Shown piece by piece: positions 13,176 to 24,934 of a DNA stretch of 64,000 nucleotides. Source of the stretch: Isoperla grammatica (taxonomy: Eukaryota > Arthropoda > Insecta > Plecoptera > Perlodidae); the NCBI GenBank assembly GCA_945910005.1, contig OX246739.1, positions 75,395,295-75,459,294 on the forward strand, read 5' to 3'. Numbering within the stretch: the first letter of the stretch is position 1; every line of letters begins with the position of its first letter. The notes under the pieces are model-generated. The model was not told where the DNA came from, made no database searches, and was given only the letters and a program-made list of their open reading frames with translations. Made by a program: the position numbers and the translations under genes.

Positions 13176-16100
13176 CAGTGTTGGAAAGTAGCGCGCTGAA
13201 AGTAGCGCGCTACCGGTAGCATGCTACTTTTGTTCAGTAGCGGGATGGTAGCGCGCTACTTTAAAAAACGTGGTAGCGTAGCGAGTAGCATGCTACATTT
13301 TTTAAGTAGCGTGAGCGGAAATTTCCGCTACTTTATTTTCCGTCCTTGGTTCATTTTTTTCAATATGTAACTAACCGCCACTAACACTTATGACACACAC
13401 CCACCCCAACTTGACATGGTCGTAAATATCTTCGAGGGTCAGTGGTTGATTTAATGAGTATTGAGTAGCCTACTCCGGCCGGCCGGCTACGGTCGGGCGG
13501 ATGGTCCCGGACCGCTTCCTGCCCCAAACTTTCTCTCGCACAAAAGTTTACAAGACCCACCCCTCAAAATCGAAATGTCACACTTCCTTCGGTCACTTTT
13601 ACCCCTGATTTTTATTATGTGATCGGCGATTCAAAAAAATGCTATGACCTTTCGTTGCTTGGAGCTCGAGTTCGTAGGTCTACAATGACGTCTACTCCTT
13701 CATCAGCAGAAAAAAGTGAGTGCGAAAGTGAGAATCTAAAGCTTCCATGGCCTGCTTACGAGCATTTTTATGAAGTTAAAAGTGAATGTAAGGCTGGAAC
13801 AAATACACTCTCGGTGCAGTGCAAATTGTGTGGGCCACTGATTAAAGTGATATCTGCATCGAAGACGTCGTCGTACAATTTGCGGAAACATATACAGGTA
13901 AGAGTTTATAACATGTTTCAGTATTTATCACAACAATAAAAAAAAATAATAAATAATAAAATAATAATTAATGAAATTGGATAAAATATTATGCGTCTAA
14001 GAACGAAAACATAGAATCCCCCCCCCCCCCCCTCGTCATTAGTGTTTACCGTTTAGTAGTTTAAAATAAACCAATTGGCGTACTCCGTACTTTAACGCTA
14101 TCATCATATTTCATATACGAAATTAATTCCAATCAATTTTTGTTTTTAGTATTACTATATTTAAATAGGTATTATCAAAGAAAATATAGATAATAATTTA
14201 ATGAGGATAATAATAAGGAAACTTTTCTTTCAATTAATTTAGTGTGTTCATCCGCAACAAGTTGCCAAATTAGATGCACGAATAAAAGAGGCAAGCAATA
14301 AAAAGAAGGCATGCACTAATGTCAACGAGCCTGCAATGAAACAGACTAAACTATTTCAATACAACAATGGAGCCTCAGTAAGCCAATCAACAGTAGATCA
14401 ACTAGTGTTTGATTACATTGTGAGCAGCGTGCATCCGTTTTCGGAGGTAGAGAAAAAGCCGTTCATAGCTCTGGTTCAAGGCTTGCAACCGTCCAAAAAA
14501 GTGATGTCACGCCCAACGCTAATGAAGCGTCTTGGTGACAATTTTGACGTAATGGTCAAGGACGTCATTGACCAGCTGCAGGGCGCTGCAAGTGTGTGCA
14601 TCTACAGCCGATTGTTGGACGGCGTTTAGAAGGTAAGGTAGGCCTACACACGCACGCGCTAGCGAACGCATGCACAGCTTCAAGATGTTTTTGTTTATAA
14701 TTTAAACGTTGTCTTACAAAGTAGATTAATTCTTGTACGATTATTTTGTCTACAAAAATTAGAATACATATTATTTTAAATTGTTTTATGAATATTTTTA
14801 CGGTTTAAGTTCACAGTTCACACATTGACTTATTTATTTAACGTCTATCCTGTTCAGTAATAAAAACTGATTTACAAAAGACACTAATTAAATATTGTAT
14901 CGTCTAGATCGTTCATTGGAATTACGGCACACTGGCTCGATCCCGAGACACTTGTAAGAAAGTCCGCCTCGTTAGCTTGTCGTCGATTGAAGGGCAGCCA
15001 CACGTACGATAAGCTTGCTGACGAAATGACTGCCGTATTCAAGTATTACAGAATACAAAATAAAATTTGTAAAACTGTTACCGACATCGGGTCTAATTTC
15101 GTGAAGGCCTTTAGGTAAGTTAATTGCGTTGAAATATTGAATAATTCCTTTCAAATAGTTTTGGGCGTTGAAAGTGTGTTGCGCGGTTGCGCCTGATTAA
15201 AATACATAAACTAAACATTGTAATTCCATGTTCTGTTGATGATATTGAACTTACGAAAGATGTATTTCCCACAGTAATTAAGCCTGTTTTGTAAACTTGC
15301 AAGACACACTGTCAGCGTCCATAAGTTTTCTTTTCAATACATTTACAAAGGAGTACAAATAAGTATTTTTTGTCTTTAACAGAGAGTACGAAGAACCTTG
15401 CAAAGAACGCGATTGTGACACTGATGAGGTAGAAGCTGTCGATATAACAACAATATTAGATGAGGGTCAGCAGGACGATACGACAGATGATATCAATGTC
15501 GACATCGACTATCTTCCTAGCCACCAACGATGTGCAAGTCACACGCTCAACTTAGTAGCGACAGCTGATTCGAGAAAAGCTCTGGACGATCGTGCATACA
15601 AAAAAATCCACAGGTCTACTTTTGGGAAAGCCCAGGGATTGTGGAACAAACAAAATCAATCAATAGCATCTGCCGAAATAATTCATGGCAATCTATCAAG
15701 GTATCTTGTGTGCCCCAATGCCACAAGATGGAACTCGACGTTTAAATCACTACAATGTCTCCAAACAATGCTCGTGGATAAACGCACTGAGGTCGACTTG
15801 GTCTGTGACCAACTTACATTACCAAGATTTGTAAATTCAGAGATCACATTTATCAAGGAGTACTGTCAGGTATGCATAATACTGCGACAATTTTATTCGT
15901 TTTTGAAAGCTGCATGTTAATATTTTAAAGTTAAATAATGTAAACAAACTACTATTTTTTCACTCGATATGTCCTGTCAATAGAAACTAGTGCCATCAGA
16001 TCAACCAATGCAATTTCAATTCCAGGTGATGGGTTGCGTAGCTAACGCTCTTGATATCCTGCAAGGGGAATTATACATGTACATGGGATTCTATACACCC

Positions 16101-17806
16101 ACTATCACAAAGCTACAAGCAAAGTTAGAGGCATTCTCTGCTACTAATCTAGTCTATGTTCAGCCCTTGGTAACTGCTGTGCAAGAAGGCGTAAACAGAA
16201 GGTTTGTTATAACTTTTTTATGTTTTGTGTAGTTTACTATTCAATATTATATTATTATATTAATGGTAATAAGTTTTAACTAACAAGAGAGAATACAATC
16301 GTGTTTTGCCTTTATTAGATAATGAGTATTATGGGTTGGTTATGCTTAATACTAGAAAATAATCTTTCAAATATGTACGAATTTTGGTATGTAGTGTTTT
16401 CTCAATGGTGATCGACGTGCCGTACTCATGGTGTTTGGAATATCTTCGTGACAGTTTAGTGTTTATTGTTGGAAGGCCAGTGACCTGACCAGATGGTTAC
16501 CCTAGTTCAACATTCCGTTACAAGGGAGGCTTAGAGAAAGTGTTTCCATTCACGGTTACGAAGGGAGTGGTAGCCTTGACGGAATTATTGGGTTGTCGGT
16601 GATTGCGTGAGGGAGGGGGGGGGGGGGGGGAGGGGTCGGGTTAGTGCTGCTCATTACTCTTTCTATCTAAAGAGGGAAATATAATAGAGCGTTTTGATTT
16701 GTGTGTGAAAACACCACAGCAAATATTATGATTTTACGTGCTTTATTTTGAAGTTATTATTATTATGTATATTTTACAAACCAAGTTCAACATGTTATTA
16801 GTATATTTAGATCTAGTCTCGGAACATGTTTACAATGATAGAGTAGGTCCTGCTAGTCAGTACGGTAATACAAATAATTAAACCCGTTCTATTTTTGCTT
16901 CAAATCATTATAGATTTGAGGACGTTTTCAAGGATGAAAACATTATTGCGGCAATGCTGCATCCTCTCTGGAAGGCAAACTGGGCATGGATAAAAAATAA
17001 CCCAGAGAAGAAAGAGGAAATGTTTCGTAAAATAACGGAGGAGATGGAGAGGTCGTCAAGTGACGTGCCAGCCGAGCAGGAGGCAGTGCCTGATCCAGAA
17101 GAAAACGAAACTGTTCAAGGGCATGCAGATACCCTCAGAATGTTTTTGAGCTCCCAAGACAAAAAATTGTCCCAATTAAACGGTTTGCCTGCTATAAAAA
17201 GTGTGTTTGTAAAATACAATAGTGCCATCCCGTCAAGTGCGCCAGTCGAAAGACTGTTCAGTGCTGCAAAGGAAGTTTTTACTTGCAAGAGAGGCTGTCT
17301 TAAAGACGTAAACTTTGAGAAGCAGCTCCTCTTGAAAGTGAATCTTTACAAGAACCTTCGCTAGATGTTCTTAGAATCACTGTAGGCTACATACATTCAA
17401 TTGTAGTTTGAGAGTTTTCTATTTATTGTACAAAGTCTGTTTGCCTTCTAGATTAATTAGTTAATATTAACAGATATAATTATTACAACGCACTGCTTTT
17501 GTATACTAGGTTTATCTACACAATCATCAATTATAAATTACTATAATGAACATCAACTTTGTGGCATACAATTATTTTTAGAATAGTGTGATACTCCCAA
17601 AAACTTGAAACCACGATGTTTATTTTGTTTGTAGTTTTGCGTGATATGTCATACTTGCTGTTTTCGAAAAGTAGCGCAAAAAGTAGCGCGAAAAGTAGCG
17701 CGCTACTTTTAAAAAAAAGTAGCGTGAACGGTAGCGCGCTACTTTTTAAGTAGAAGTAGCGGTAGCGTTAGCATGCTACTTTGAACAAGTAGCGTTTACA
17801 ACACTG
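13176..17806 (+). mobile_element. 4.6-kb hAT transposon, near-complete
   Basis: The left terminus CAGTGTTGGAAAGTAGC is mirrored by the right terminus (inverse CAGTGTTGTAAACGCTAC), flanked by identical 8-bp duplications, as hAT elements make. Both subterminal regions (13187-13330 and 17668-17795) carry many copies of AGTAGCGCGCTAC and its inverse, probably transposase binding repeats. The interior encodes a six-exon BED/hAT transposase on the plus strand. It is inserted into a second copy of the Harbinger-derived sequence, so it is younger than that copy. Confidence 0.95.
13685..17364 (+). pseudogene. hAT transposase, BED finger plus dimerisation domain, frameshifted
   Basis: Six exons fit GT-AG sites and phases: 13685-13897, 14243-14632, 14908-15114, 15383-15869, 16026-16201 and 16914-17364, about 640 codons in all. 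Exon 1 has a BED zinc finger (WPAYEHF, then CKLCG, then a LRKH histidine pair). Exons 2-3 carry the TADCWTA and GITAHWLDP-type segments of the RNase-H-like catalytic domain. Exon 4 has the CASHTLNL and NATRWNST motifs. Exon 6 has the C-terminal dimerisation domain (SSAPVERLFSAA). It resembles ZBED-type hAT transposases. One defect: near 14598-14602 in exon 2 the frame shifts, because exon 2 is 390 bases where the phases require one fewer or two more. This copy is therefore probably inactive unless the base is an assembly error. Confidence 0.88.
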
Positions 17807-17814
17807 CCTAGACC
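17807..17814. repeat. Target-site duplication, right (CCTAGACC)
   Basis: Exact repeat of 13168-13175 directly after the hAT terminus. Confidence 0.95.
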
Positions 17815-17884
17815 TTACGAAGAACATAGGCTACCTATCTGGCATCAACATAGTCTGTTAGCCTAGGCTAGTCGCAGGTTCGGC

Positions 17885-18262
17885 CTCCTCTAGCCGAGGC
17901 CCTTGGCGGCCCTGACCTATAAAAGACCGGTACAGACATGCCCTAAACTGAACAATAGGGCTAGTTTCAAGATAATTAAATGTGTTTACAATGTTTAATC
18001 TACTTCCTTCTTCTGTAACACATATTACTGTGTTGGAGAGCGGGGACACAGGATTCCGCCATTGTAATTTGTAGTTTACCGCCTTTTTGATAATATGCTC
18101 GAGATGCTTGAATGAAATCCTCGGGCGTCTCAAGGGTGCTCAAAACACTTGGGATGCTTTTTACGGAACGCTGGTTGTAGGCTAGGCGTTTCAAGCATTT
18201 TAAGCCATTTACGGAACGGACAAAGCACGCTAAAAGCGTATTCACAGTTTACGAAACGTACC
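17885..18262 (+). repeat. Harbinger 3' half, copy 2 of a direct duplicate
   Basis: Second copy of 11660-12053, ending in the same GTACCC terminus. The hAT element split this copy. The segment to its left (about 13005-13167) has the matching CAGATTCAGAAAGTTTTACGG word. Confidence 0.88.
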
Positions 18263-19198
18263 CTTAGGAACATATATCTCAAGAACTACCTACTAAAGAT
18301 ATTAATGTGAAACTTTCAGTAAACAAGTATTATGATGTTTGTTATAAAATGACCTATAATTGCAGCCATAAAATGAAGGGTTTAATTTCTATTAATTATG
18401 AAAGGACAAATGTCAAAAAATAAATATTTAATTATGAATTTACAAAAAAATAGTTGAACCTATACTAGGCCTATGCATGGTACAAACATCTTAGTAAATC
18501 ATTTTACTCAAAATACATATATCTAAGACCCCTAAAAGTCTTAAGTTTGTATGATAGTTATTGAGTAAAATGTTCCTAAAATAGCACAAAATCACATGTT
18601 AAATGTTGGTGGTTTGGTTGCCTTAAAATCAGTAATCACTAAATGTAAAAATGCTGAGAAAGTCAAAAATATATAGTATTGATTGATGGCGTGGTTTACC
18701 AAAACATCACTCGTATGATTTCCAAAACTTGCTCGCCTGCACAGCAGTCATCACATGGGTTTACAATTTTAACTTTTTCATGTAATGATGCCACTTTGAC
18801 CCTAGTGTTGTAAACTTATGAAAGCTGGATCAAAAGTTAACTACATCAGGAAAATAATAAAAAAAAAGAAAAAACACAAGTTAGATTTAAAAAAATACAT
18901 CTTTATTGGTAAATGAACAACTTACAAACCAGTATCATGAACCGAAAAAATAAGTTTCATTACAACAAATACTTTTTACTTAAGCGCTCTTTAGATGTGC
19001 AGTTTTTATTGCATTCGGAAGCAATTCTTATTGCACACTTTATCAATACGTTGCTACTGTAGTAGTGTCATCTCCAGGGATTGTTTTATACTGTACTAAT
19101 GAATACCGAGCGTGGTGCATTGTGCCGACAGTAGAGCGGTTACTAATTACACAACATATGACGCTACCTATCTGCATTATGTCTGCATCTTTCGACTT
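18263..19198. other. AT-rich intergenic sequence
   Basis: I see no gene, RNA or clear transposon end here. Confidence 0.45.
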
Positions 19199-19354
19199 CA
19201 GCCTTCTGGATGGGTCAATTAATGACGCTCAAGGTCTACTTGATCTCAACCAGAGTCGATAAAGAAGTTTCCCCTCTAAGCGGGAGAACTTCTCTATCGA
19301 CTCTGATCTCGACCTAGAGGGGGCTCAGCGATACTGATTGACCCATCTAGCAGG
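19199..19354. repeat. About 155-bp imperfect inverted repeat
   Basis: The left arm contains GGATGGGTCAAT, TGATCTC and CAGAGTCGATA. The right arm has their inverses in reverse order (TATCGACTCTG, GAGATCA-type, ATTGACCCATC). It would fold into a hairpin with a loop near 19275. It could be a MITE; no flanking duplication was identified. Confidence 0.7.
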
Positions 19355-20087
19355 CTGTGATTCGGAACAATTTTATATGAAACGTGTGTCAGTTTTGTGA
19401 TTTCTTTGGTTGTTAAACAAATAAGGGCTTCCAATAAAACTGTGAATGTCACACTTCGACTGTCTTCAAAGTTAAACACAATGTAATATTAACTTTGTGA
19501 ACATTATTGTTATATTGTGGGTACTAGATAGTGAGTGTCACAAGTTTATACAAGAAGCTTTGGCACAAAATAAAATTGCACACACAGAAGTGAGTCATTC
19601 ATTATTACATTTGTTGTCTAAGAAAGAAGACACTTGATAGCTATGTAATGGACATATCAATCAACTCATTGACTTATGTTTGTCATCACAATAATATTAC
19701 TGCAGTTAGTTTGCCACTGTTTGCCATGCATACCTCAAATCTAGATTTTAACCATTATTGTTAAATAGTTATTTGAAGTCTATTTTTCATGAAAATTAAA
19801 TTAGTTTTAAGAATTCGAGTTCATTTGTTAATAGTAGTGGATACATTTCATTCTGTCATCTGTAAGCATTCTGCACTTCAGGTCAACACATTACATATTA
19901 TGACATGTTTAATTCCAATAAAATTAACTTTGTCTAACATTTGTGAAACCCTTGCCCAAAATATCATGAAAGTAATTTGTATCAATACGTGTTCACAAAG
20001 AGAATCTTCTTCTTCCTTCTTTTCTTATACCCACAATTCACATCTCATGTCATCATATTTTCTGGTAAGCCAGTAGAGATAGGACTT
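19355..20087. other. AT-rich intergenic sequence
   Basis: No gene recognised. A pyrimidine-rich tract lies at about 20006-20030, just before a candidate exon. Confidence 0.4.
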
Positions 20088-20250
20088 CTGTTCCCTCCGA
20101 TCTATGCCAACTGGCATTTTAAGTTGAAGAAAATGATGTGTCAAGCTTGGCATGCCGACACTGATTCCTGGGATGCCCACGATCAATGGTGGAAACACCC
20201 CTTTACCCAACTAAATGATCTTGGAATAAAGAGTAGCGATATATACCTGG
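20077..20250 (+). other. Candidate exon, unrecognised
   Basis: An open plus-strand stretch follows a pyrimidine tract and a GCCAG acceptor-like site, and ends at a good donor (CTG|GTATGT). It encodes a tryptophan-rich peptide including AWHADTDSWDAHDQWW and LNDLGIKSSDIYL. The amino-acid composition looks protein-like, but I do not recognise the family or a partner exon. It could be chance. Confidence 0.25.
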
Positions 20251-21496
20251 TATGTATATGCAATACGATAACACTACTTCTGAACTTCAAATTGATTTCG
20301 ATTGATTACAATGCTATTTTTCCCAAATTTCCACACTTATACCCCCATACTAATTAATTAATTTGATAAAATTAATACCACATGTTGCCTGACATGTAAG
20401 TAGAAAAATGCTTACATTTAATATAAGTCAACTAACTGCTTTAGTATTGGCAGTAACAACTCGATCTTACATATACTGTACAGACACGGTAGGTTCTTGC
20501 TACGTAACGATATAAACATGAAACAGGTTTTGAAAAACAAAGTTATGTTTAGGTAGGCATAGGATAGAAAGTAAAAAACACACGATATACTGTCTCAATG
20601 GCTCACAACAAGAAAGAAATACCAAATTCTGGCTGGCCATCTTTCTCAGCCTTTTTCTTAAAAACATTTTATACCCTCATTCATTAGGCCTACATTAGAC
20701 AAATACTTTAAATCATTCTGCATAATTTATGTTTAACACCCCTCCCACCCCCCCCACTCACCTAAGTTACCTTTCTGTTACTTGTAGATTGTAATTTTAA
20801 TACAGTATCATATTAAATTTTGTGTTATATGTAGGCCTAGGCCTAGTTCATATCGATTAGTACACTTGCGGTAATGGCCATTGAACTACAGTATGCCTAC
20901 TTTGTATTAATAATGATGGATTTTTCTATTTCAGTAATACCTATAGGGCCTACAACAGATATAGCTAATTTTTAACCCCAACATTCGTGTTATGTTTTCC
21001 CACTGATAATTATAAGTAACCACCATGGAGAATGTACTTTCAGTGTGTGATGCTGTCATATGTACAATCTAAAAAAGAATGCAGATTTCTTTGAGCAATT
21101 ACCAGAAAATTTCCAATAATATGGCACTAAAAGGAGACTATACATTATGATGGCAACAAAATGAACTAGGCCTAATGCATAGATACATGATATTTAATTA
21201 ACTATCAATCGTTGCCCACATTTGAATTGTCTTTGCTGAATCTAATGAACCTAAAATGTAGCAGGCAGCAGCAATGGTAAAGCACAACAGTGCTATCTCC
21301 TGATAATTTGTTTGGTGTGTTGCTGTGTATTACATCATGTGTTTTAACTTTTAAGTAGTAGTCTGTAAAATTGACATCTTTGTGAGGTAGTACTAGATTC
21401 AATTAGGCTACAAAAGAGGATTGACCGTAGTCGCGTGCACATTGTGGATGAGGCAGATAGTCATAGGCCTATTAAGTGAGTACACGTAATTACAAT
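20251..21496. other. Downstream flank of the PLPP6-like gene
   Basis: AT-rich, with scattered AGGCCTA words and no gene recognised. The part next to 21497 is expected to hold the 3' untranslated region of the minus-strand phosphatase gene. Confidence 0.4.
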
Positions 21497-21897
21497 CTAA
21501 ACATGATAGCTACCACCATCCAAACGCTCGTCTGACAAAAAGGAAACAACCCACGCTGAACTTCCTTGAGACAACCAAATATACCCGATGATAACGCCTT
21601 CCAAATGGCCTATCAGTGCTCCTGACACCACATCAAGCAGATGGTGTCTGCGAAGCAATACTCGCGATATGCAAATAGCTGTCGACCACGCCATTAGTGG
21701 CATGACAAGGAAGAAGTTCACCGGCCACAAATAGATAAAGAAATGCGCAATGAAGCAGGCTCTTGAGCAGTGGCCCGATGGGAAGGAGAATTTGTCAGGT
21801 CCAATAGTGGCAAACATGTCTTGCTTATTGGTTGGTGGCCGTCGACGCCGTGTAAACGCTTTCAGCAGTCCAACGATTACAATATCCAGGAACATGC
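21497..21897 (-). CDS. PLPP6: PLPP6-like, exon 2 (catalytic)
   Basis: Holds residues 91-223, with the K-x6-RP, PSGH and SR-x5-H-x3-D motifs and the hydrophobic segments of the PAP2 core, then a stop. The acceptor is the TAG at 21900-21898 on the minus strand. Confidence 0.88.
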
Positions 21898-23897
21898 CTA
21901 GACAAGTAAAGTAGTATATTAGTACCGATAGGCAGGGGAGGAAATAATTTAATATTACCGGTAGGCCTATAGTGGGAAATTATTAAGTATTGTTTGTTGT
22001 TGTTGGTACGTCTTCATCTGCTATTAAGCCTCTTTGGCCGGTGGCAGGAATTCACACCCTCGTCCTTCCTTTCTTCTCCCTCTTCATCATCCCCATCCAT
22101 TATTTCTTATCCATTTTCCGTTTCCTCCTCTGTGCTTCCTTTCATTTGGCCTGGGATCCAGCTTCAGAGCCTTCATGAATCCCTTTATTTTTTCCTGCTC
22201 CACCTGGCCTTGGCTTAGCTCATTCCATTCAACCAGTCCTTACTAAAACGAAATTTTTACCGAGGTCCGTCCTACGTCTCTTCCTTTCCAATATCCAGTT
22301 ATGTTCCACCCTCCCCCTGTAGGGAGCCCAGCTCACCTTCCTCCTTAGTTCGTGCCTTCCTGTCCCCTCGTTACCCTGAATAATTTCCCCAGCATGTCTT
22401 TCCTTCTATCTTCCAGTTTTTCCCATCCTAGATAATCCACCATTTCCGCATTACACTCTCGTATTCCCTTATTACCCCCCCCCCCCCACCCCCCTAGCTC
22501 CCTGTTTCTCCATATCTTCCCCCGCCTAAGGTCGAACTAGCGCCACATACGGCCTTTCCTTTAGTTTTCTCCCTGCTCCCCTAAGGACTCTCATTACAAA
22601 GTTTAGGTTTTTAATTCCTCTCCTAGCCAATCTGTCCACCTGTTCTCCCCACTCTATGTTACTTTCCATCCATACCCCCAGGTATGTTATCCCTGTCACC
22701 CTTTCCAGTTCTTACCACTGTATTTCATATCCCCTTCCCTCTCCACCATCTTGTCTCCTCCTGGTGAACTGTATCCACTTACACTTCCCTGTATTTAGGC
22801 CTAAACTCATTCTGTTCACTCTCGCCCAATTGCCCAGCACTGCCATGTCCTCTCTCAGTATAGTTCGTCCAACGAGACTTGATGGATTTCGAAGGATTCG
22901 CCGACTCAGCGGGAACTTGTAAGCTGCGTGTCACCAATCATGAAGCTTTGTATTTTAAAATACCGTCCTCACTGACTGCCGTCAGTGTTGCCAGGCTGTC
23001 GTTTCTTTGCGAACCTCTTTCCAAACCAAATGAAGCGAAATAATTTAATATGGTCGCTATTGTCAACCCATATTGTGTTTTGATCTCCTGTGCTCGTGGC
23101 GCCGAAGAGTTGAGAGTAATAATGGGGAATGTTTCCACCACTTCGACTAATCTCTTCTTGTCATCGACTTCAACGACTATTTCCCAGAAAGCATTAAAGC
23201 TTTCCCAGAACTTATGTGGCACCTTGGCAACACAGGCCAAGCGGCTTTTGGAACAGAGGAAGATACTCCTTTCAAAATGTGTGAAGAAATCTGGTCTTTT
23301 GTCCCTTTGAGTAAAACGAAATCCATCAAGTCTCGTTGGACGAACTATAACATCTCATCCTCCTTCCCCTTCTCCTTCCCAACAGTTGCAAAAGAACTGT
23401 CTGAAAGTTCATGAGGACAAGACAAAAGTTGTGGTCTTCAATCCAGGATACAAAATAGATGGGGATATAACCTTGTTAATAGGCGAAAAAAGATACCTAC
23501 CTACTCCAAGGGCCTACTACTAAATCAGAGAAGGCTTAGGTCTAATTCGACCTAAGCCTACTAAGCCTAGGCATAGGCTTAGAGCTTAAGCTCTAGTCAT
23601 ACGGTCTTACCACATATTATACGTACCCAATATAAAGTTGACTTGCATTTGATACAGTGAAGGTGAATCGATCATCCAAATAAATGCCAACCAGCCACAA
23701 ATCCATGGGATACCATGGCATGACACTTCCAATAATCTGTAATGCACACGCAAAGATCGTAATGGTAAAAAGTTGTTGGACCAATTACATACTTGGTCTG
23801 TTAAGAGTACATCTATATCCAAGAGCTTTTGAAGAGGAGCAGGAATGTCACGTTTTTCGTCATCCCTATACTTCGATTTCCCTTTGATGTTACTCAT
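21497..23897 (-). CDS. PLPP6: PLPP6-like polyisoprenoid diphosphate phosphatase
   Basis: Two exons, 23897-23627 and 21897-21497, join in phase (one base plus two bases form a glycine codon) with GTACGT donor and TCTAG acceptor, giving 223 residues. It is a PAP2 superfamily integral membrane phosphatase. The three catalytic motifs are present: K-x6-RP (KAFTRRRRP, residues 103-111), PSGH (130-133), and SR-x5-H-x3-D (168-179). The CHGIPW segment (60-65) and the overall order match PLPP6, which in mammals removes phosphate from presqualene and isoprenoid diphosphates at the ER/nuclear membrane. Mammalian PLPP6 is longer at its N-terminus. The start is the first in-frame ATG of the exon (23897). 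Its 1.7-kb intron holds two LINE fragments and a TIR element. The family call is firm; the exact substrate is inferred. Confidence 0.88.
22180..22860 (-). pseudogene. LINE reverse transcriptase relic in PLPP6 intron
   Basis: Minus-strand translation shows the RT thumb and downstream region of a non-LTR retrotransposon: GKCKWIQFTRRR, a YLGVWMESNIEWGEQV segment, and KERPYVALVRP. Towards the 3' end come a VSWAPYRGRVEHNW segment and TDLGKNFVLVRT. There is at least one stop in the thumb region and frame changes further on. It is cut at 22860 by the TIR element that follows. Confidence 0.7.
22861..23347. mobile_element. 487-bp TIR element with perfect 31-bp ends
   Basis: The first 31 bases (starting TAGTTCGTCCAACGAGACTT) are the exact inverse of the last 31. 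The element is flanked by TA on both sides (22859-22860 and 23348-23349), as for Tc1/mariner-type insertion. The inside lacks recognisable transposase. A 100-codon minus-strand open frame (22938-23240) fills more than half of it; I do not recognise the peptide. Confidence 0.85.
23384..23490 (+). pseudogene. LINE reverse transcriptase fragment
   Basis: About 35 plus-strand codons contain NCLKVHEDKTKVVVFNPG and a LLIGE segment. They match the order seen in the LINE at 63180-64000 (NCLKVN..KTNVMVFNPG..FIGE). It is a short relic inside the PLPP6 intron. Confidence 0.65.
23627..23897 (-). CDS. PLPP6: PLPP6-like, exon 1
   Basis: Encodes residues 1-90 plus one base: a polar N-terminus (MSNIKGKSKYRDDEK), a PAPLQKLLDID-type amphipathic segment, then CHGIPWICGWLAFIWM as the first membrane segment. 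The open frame continues a few codons upstream without another ATG. The donor GTACGT follows directly. Confidence 0.85.
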
Positions 23898-24934
23898 GAT
23901 GACTGTGCCCAAGACTGTCGCCTGTTTTATTTCTCTATGACTGTGGCTTGACGTTTCACAGGCAGTAATGGCAGAAATCGAGATCTACGATATACATCTA
24001 AAAAAAACTATGAATTATTATACTACGATAAGATAACGGTTCGCCAGCCTTGGCTTCTTAAAAAATCCCAATGGGCAATGACAGCTAACCAAGACAGCTG
24101 ATCATAACCTAACCCAACCCGAGCCACGGTGGCCATTTGTTTCCGTTTCCGTGTGATGAAACTTGTCATTTGATTGGTTAACATAAGACGGAGGGAATTC
24201 AAAAAGCCAGTAAAAGACGTTCTACGGCGGACGCAGACAAACTTTACGTTCAACTAGTTATTATGCCCGAGGTGCCTCAACAAGTGGTGGTTTTTGGCGG
24301 CATTTTAAAAACGCTCTATAGACGGACCTAAGCTTGGGTCCAACCCAAGTCTAACCCAAATTAATTGATTTGATTTACGCCACTATCAACCTTATTACAC
24401 TAGGCAGTAGGCACCTTGTTTACATGTGGGCGTGGCAAATGCGCTGACATGTTCCGTAATGCCAGCGGCAAAGCATTTCCAACGCACCCAAACTTGTAAA
24501 TTTCTCAAATTCAATTCATTCTCAAATATCAAATCGATTTTAATTTACAATGCGCTTCCCTTTTACAAATTAATATCCTTTTTTTTTATCGTAAAGCTTC
24601 TTTTGAATTTTTAGGCATAAAAGGTTTGTTCTTTCTTGTGTTGGCAAACACGTAGTCGGTTTAATGACCGATGTGCTTTCTTACGTTGGCAAACACGTAG
24701 TCGGCTTTACCCGATTGTTAACGATAATGACCGATCCCGTGCTCATTGTAATAGGCTGGGCCTATCCATGTCAAAAATATTTTAAGACTTTTTCCTATTT
24801 TCGTTGTAATATGTTTTTCTTAAGTCTTATCATCTTTTTTACCAGCTAAATACTCGTAATCCAAGTTAAGTCTTGGAACTCAAACCACAAATAGGTAGAC
24901 TGTGTTGCTCGCATGTTTTAAGAGAGCTGTTTGA
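23898..24934. other. Probable PLPP6-like promoter side and spacer
   Basis: The sequence upstream of the minus-strand phosphatase start should hold its promoter, but I see no clear core element. At about 24637-24710 a word of about 25 bases containing TTGGCAAACACGTAGTCGG is repeated 43 bases apart. Confidence 0.35.

Noticed and set aside
21990..22246. Three overlapping plus-strand Ser/Pro/Phe-rich frames
   Set aside because: They are antisense to the minus-strand LINE relic, and their composition reflects the pyrimidine-rich strand.
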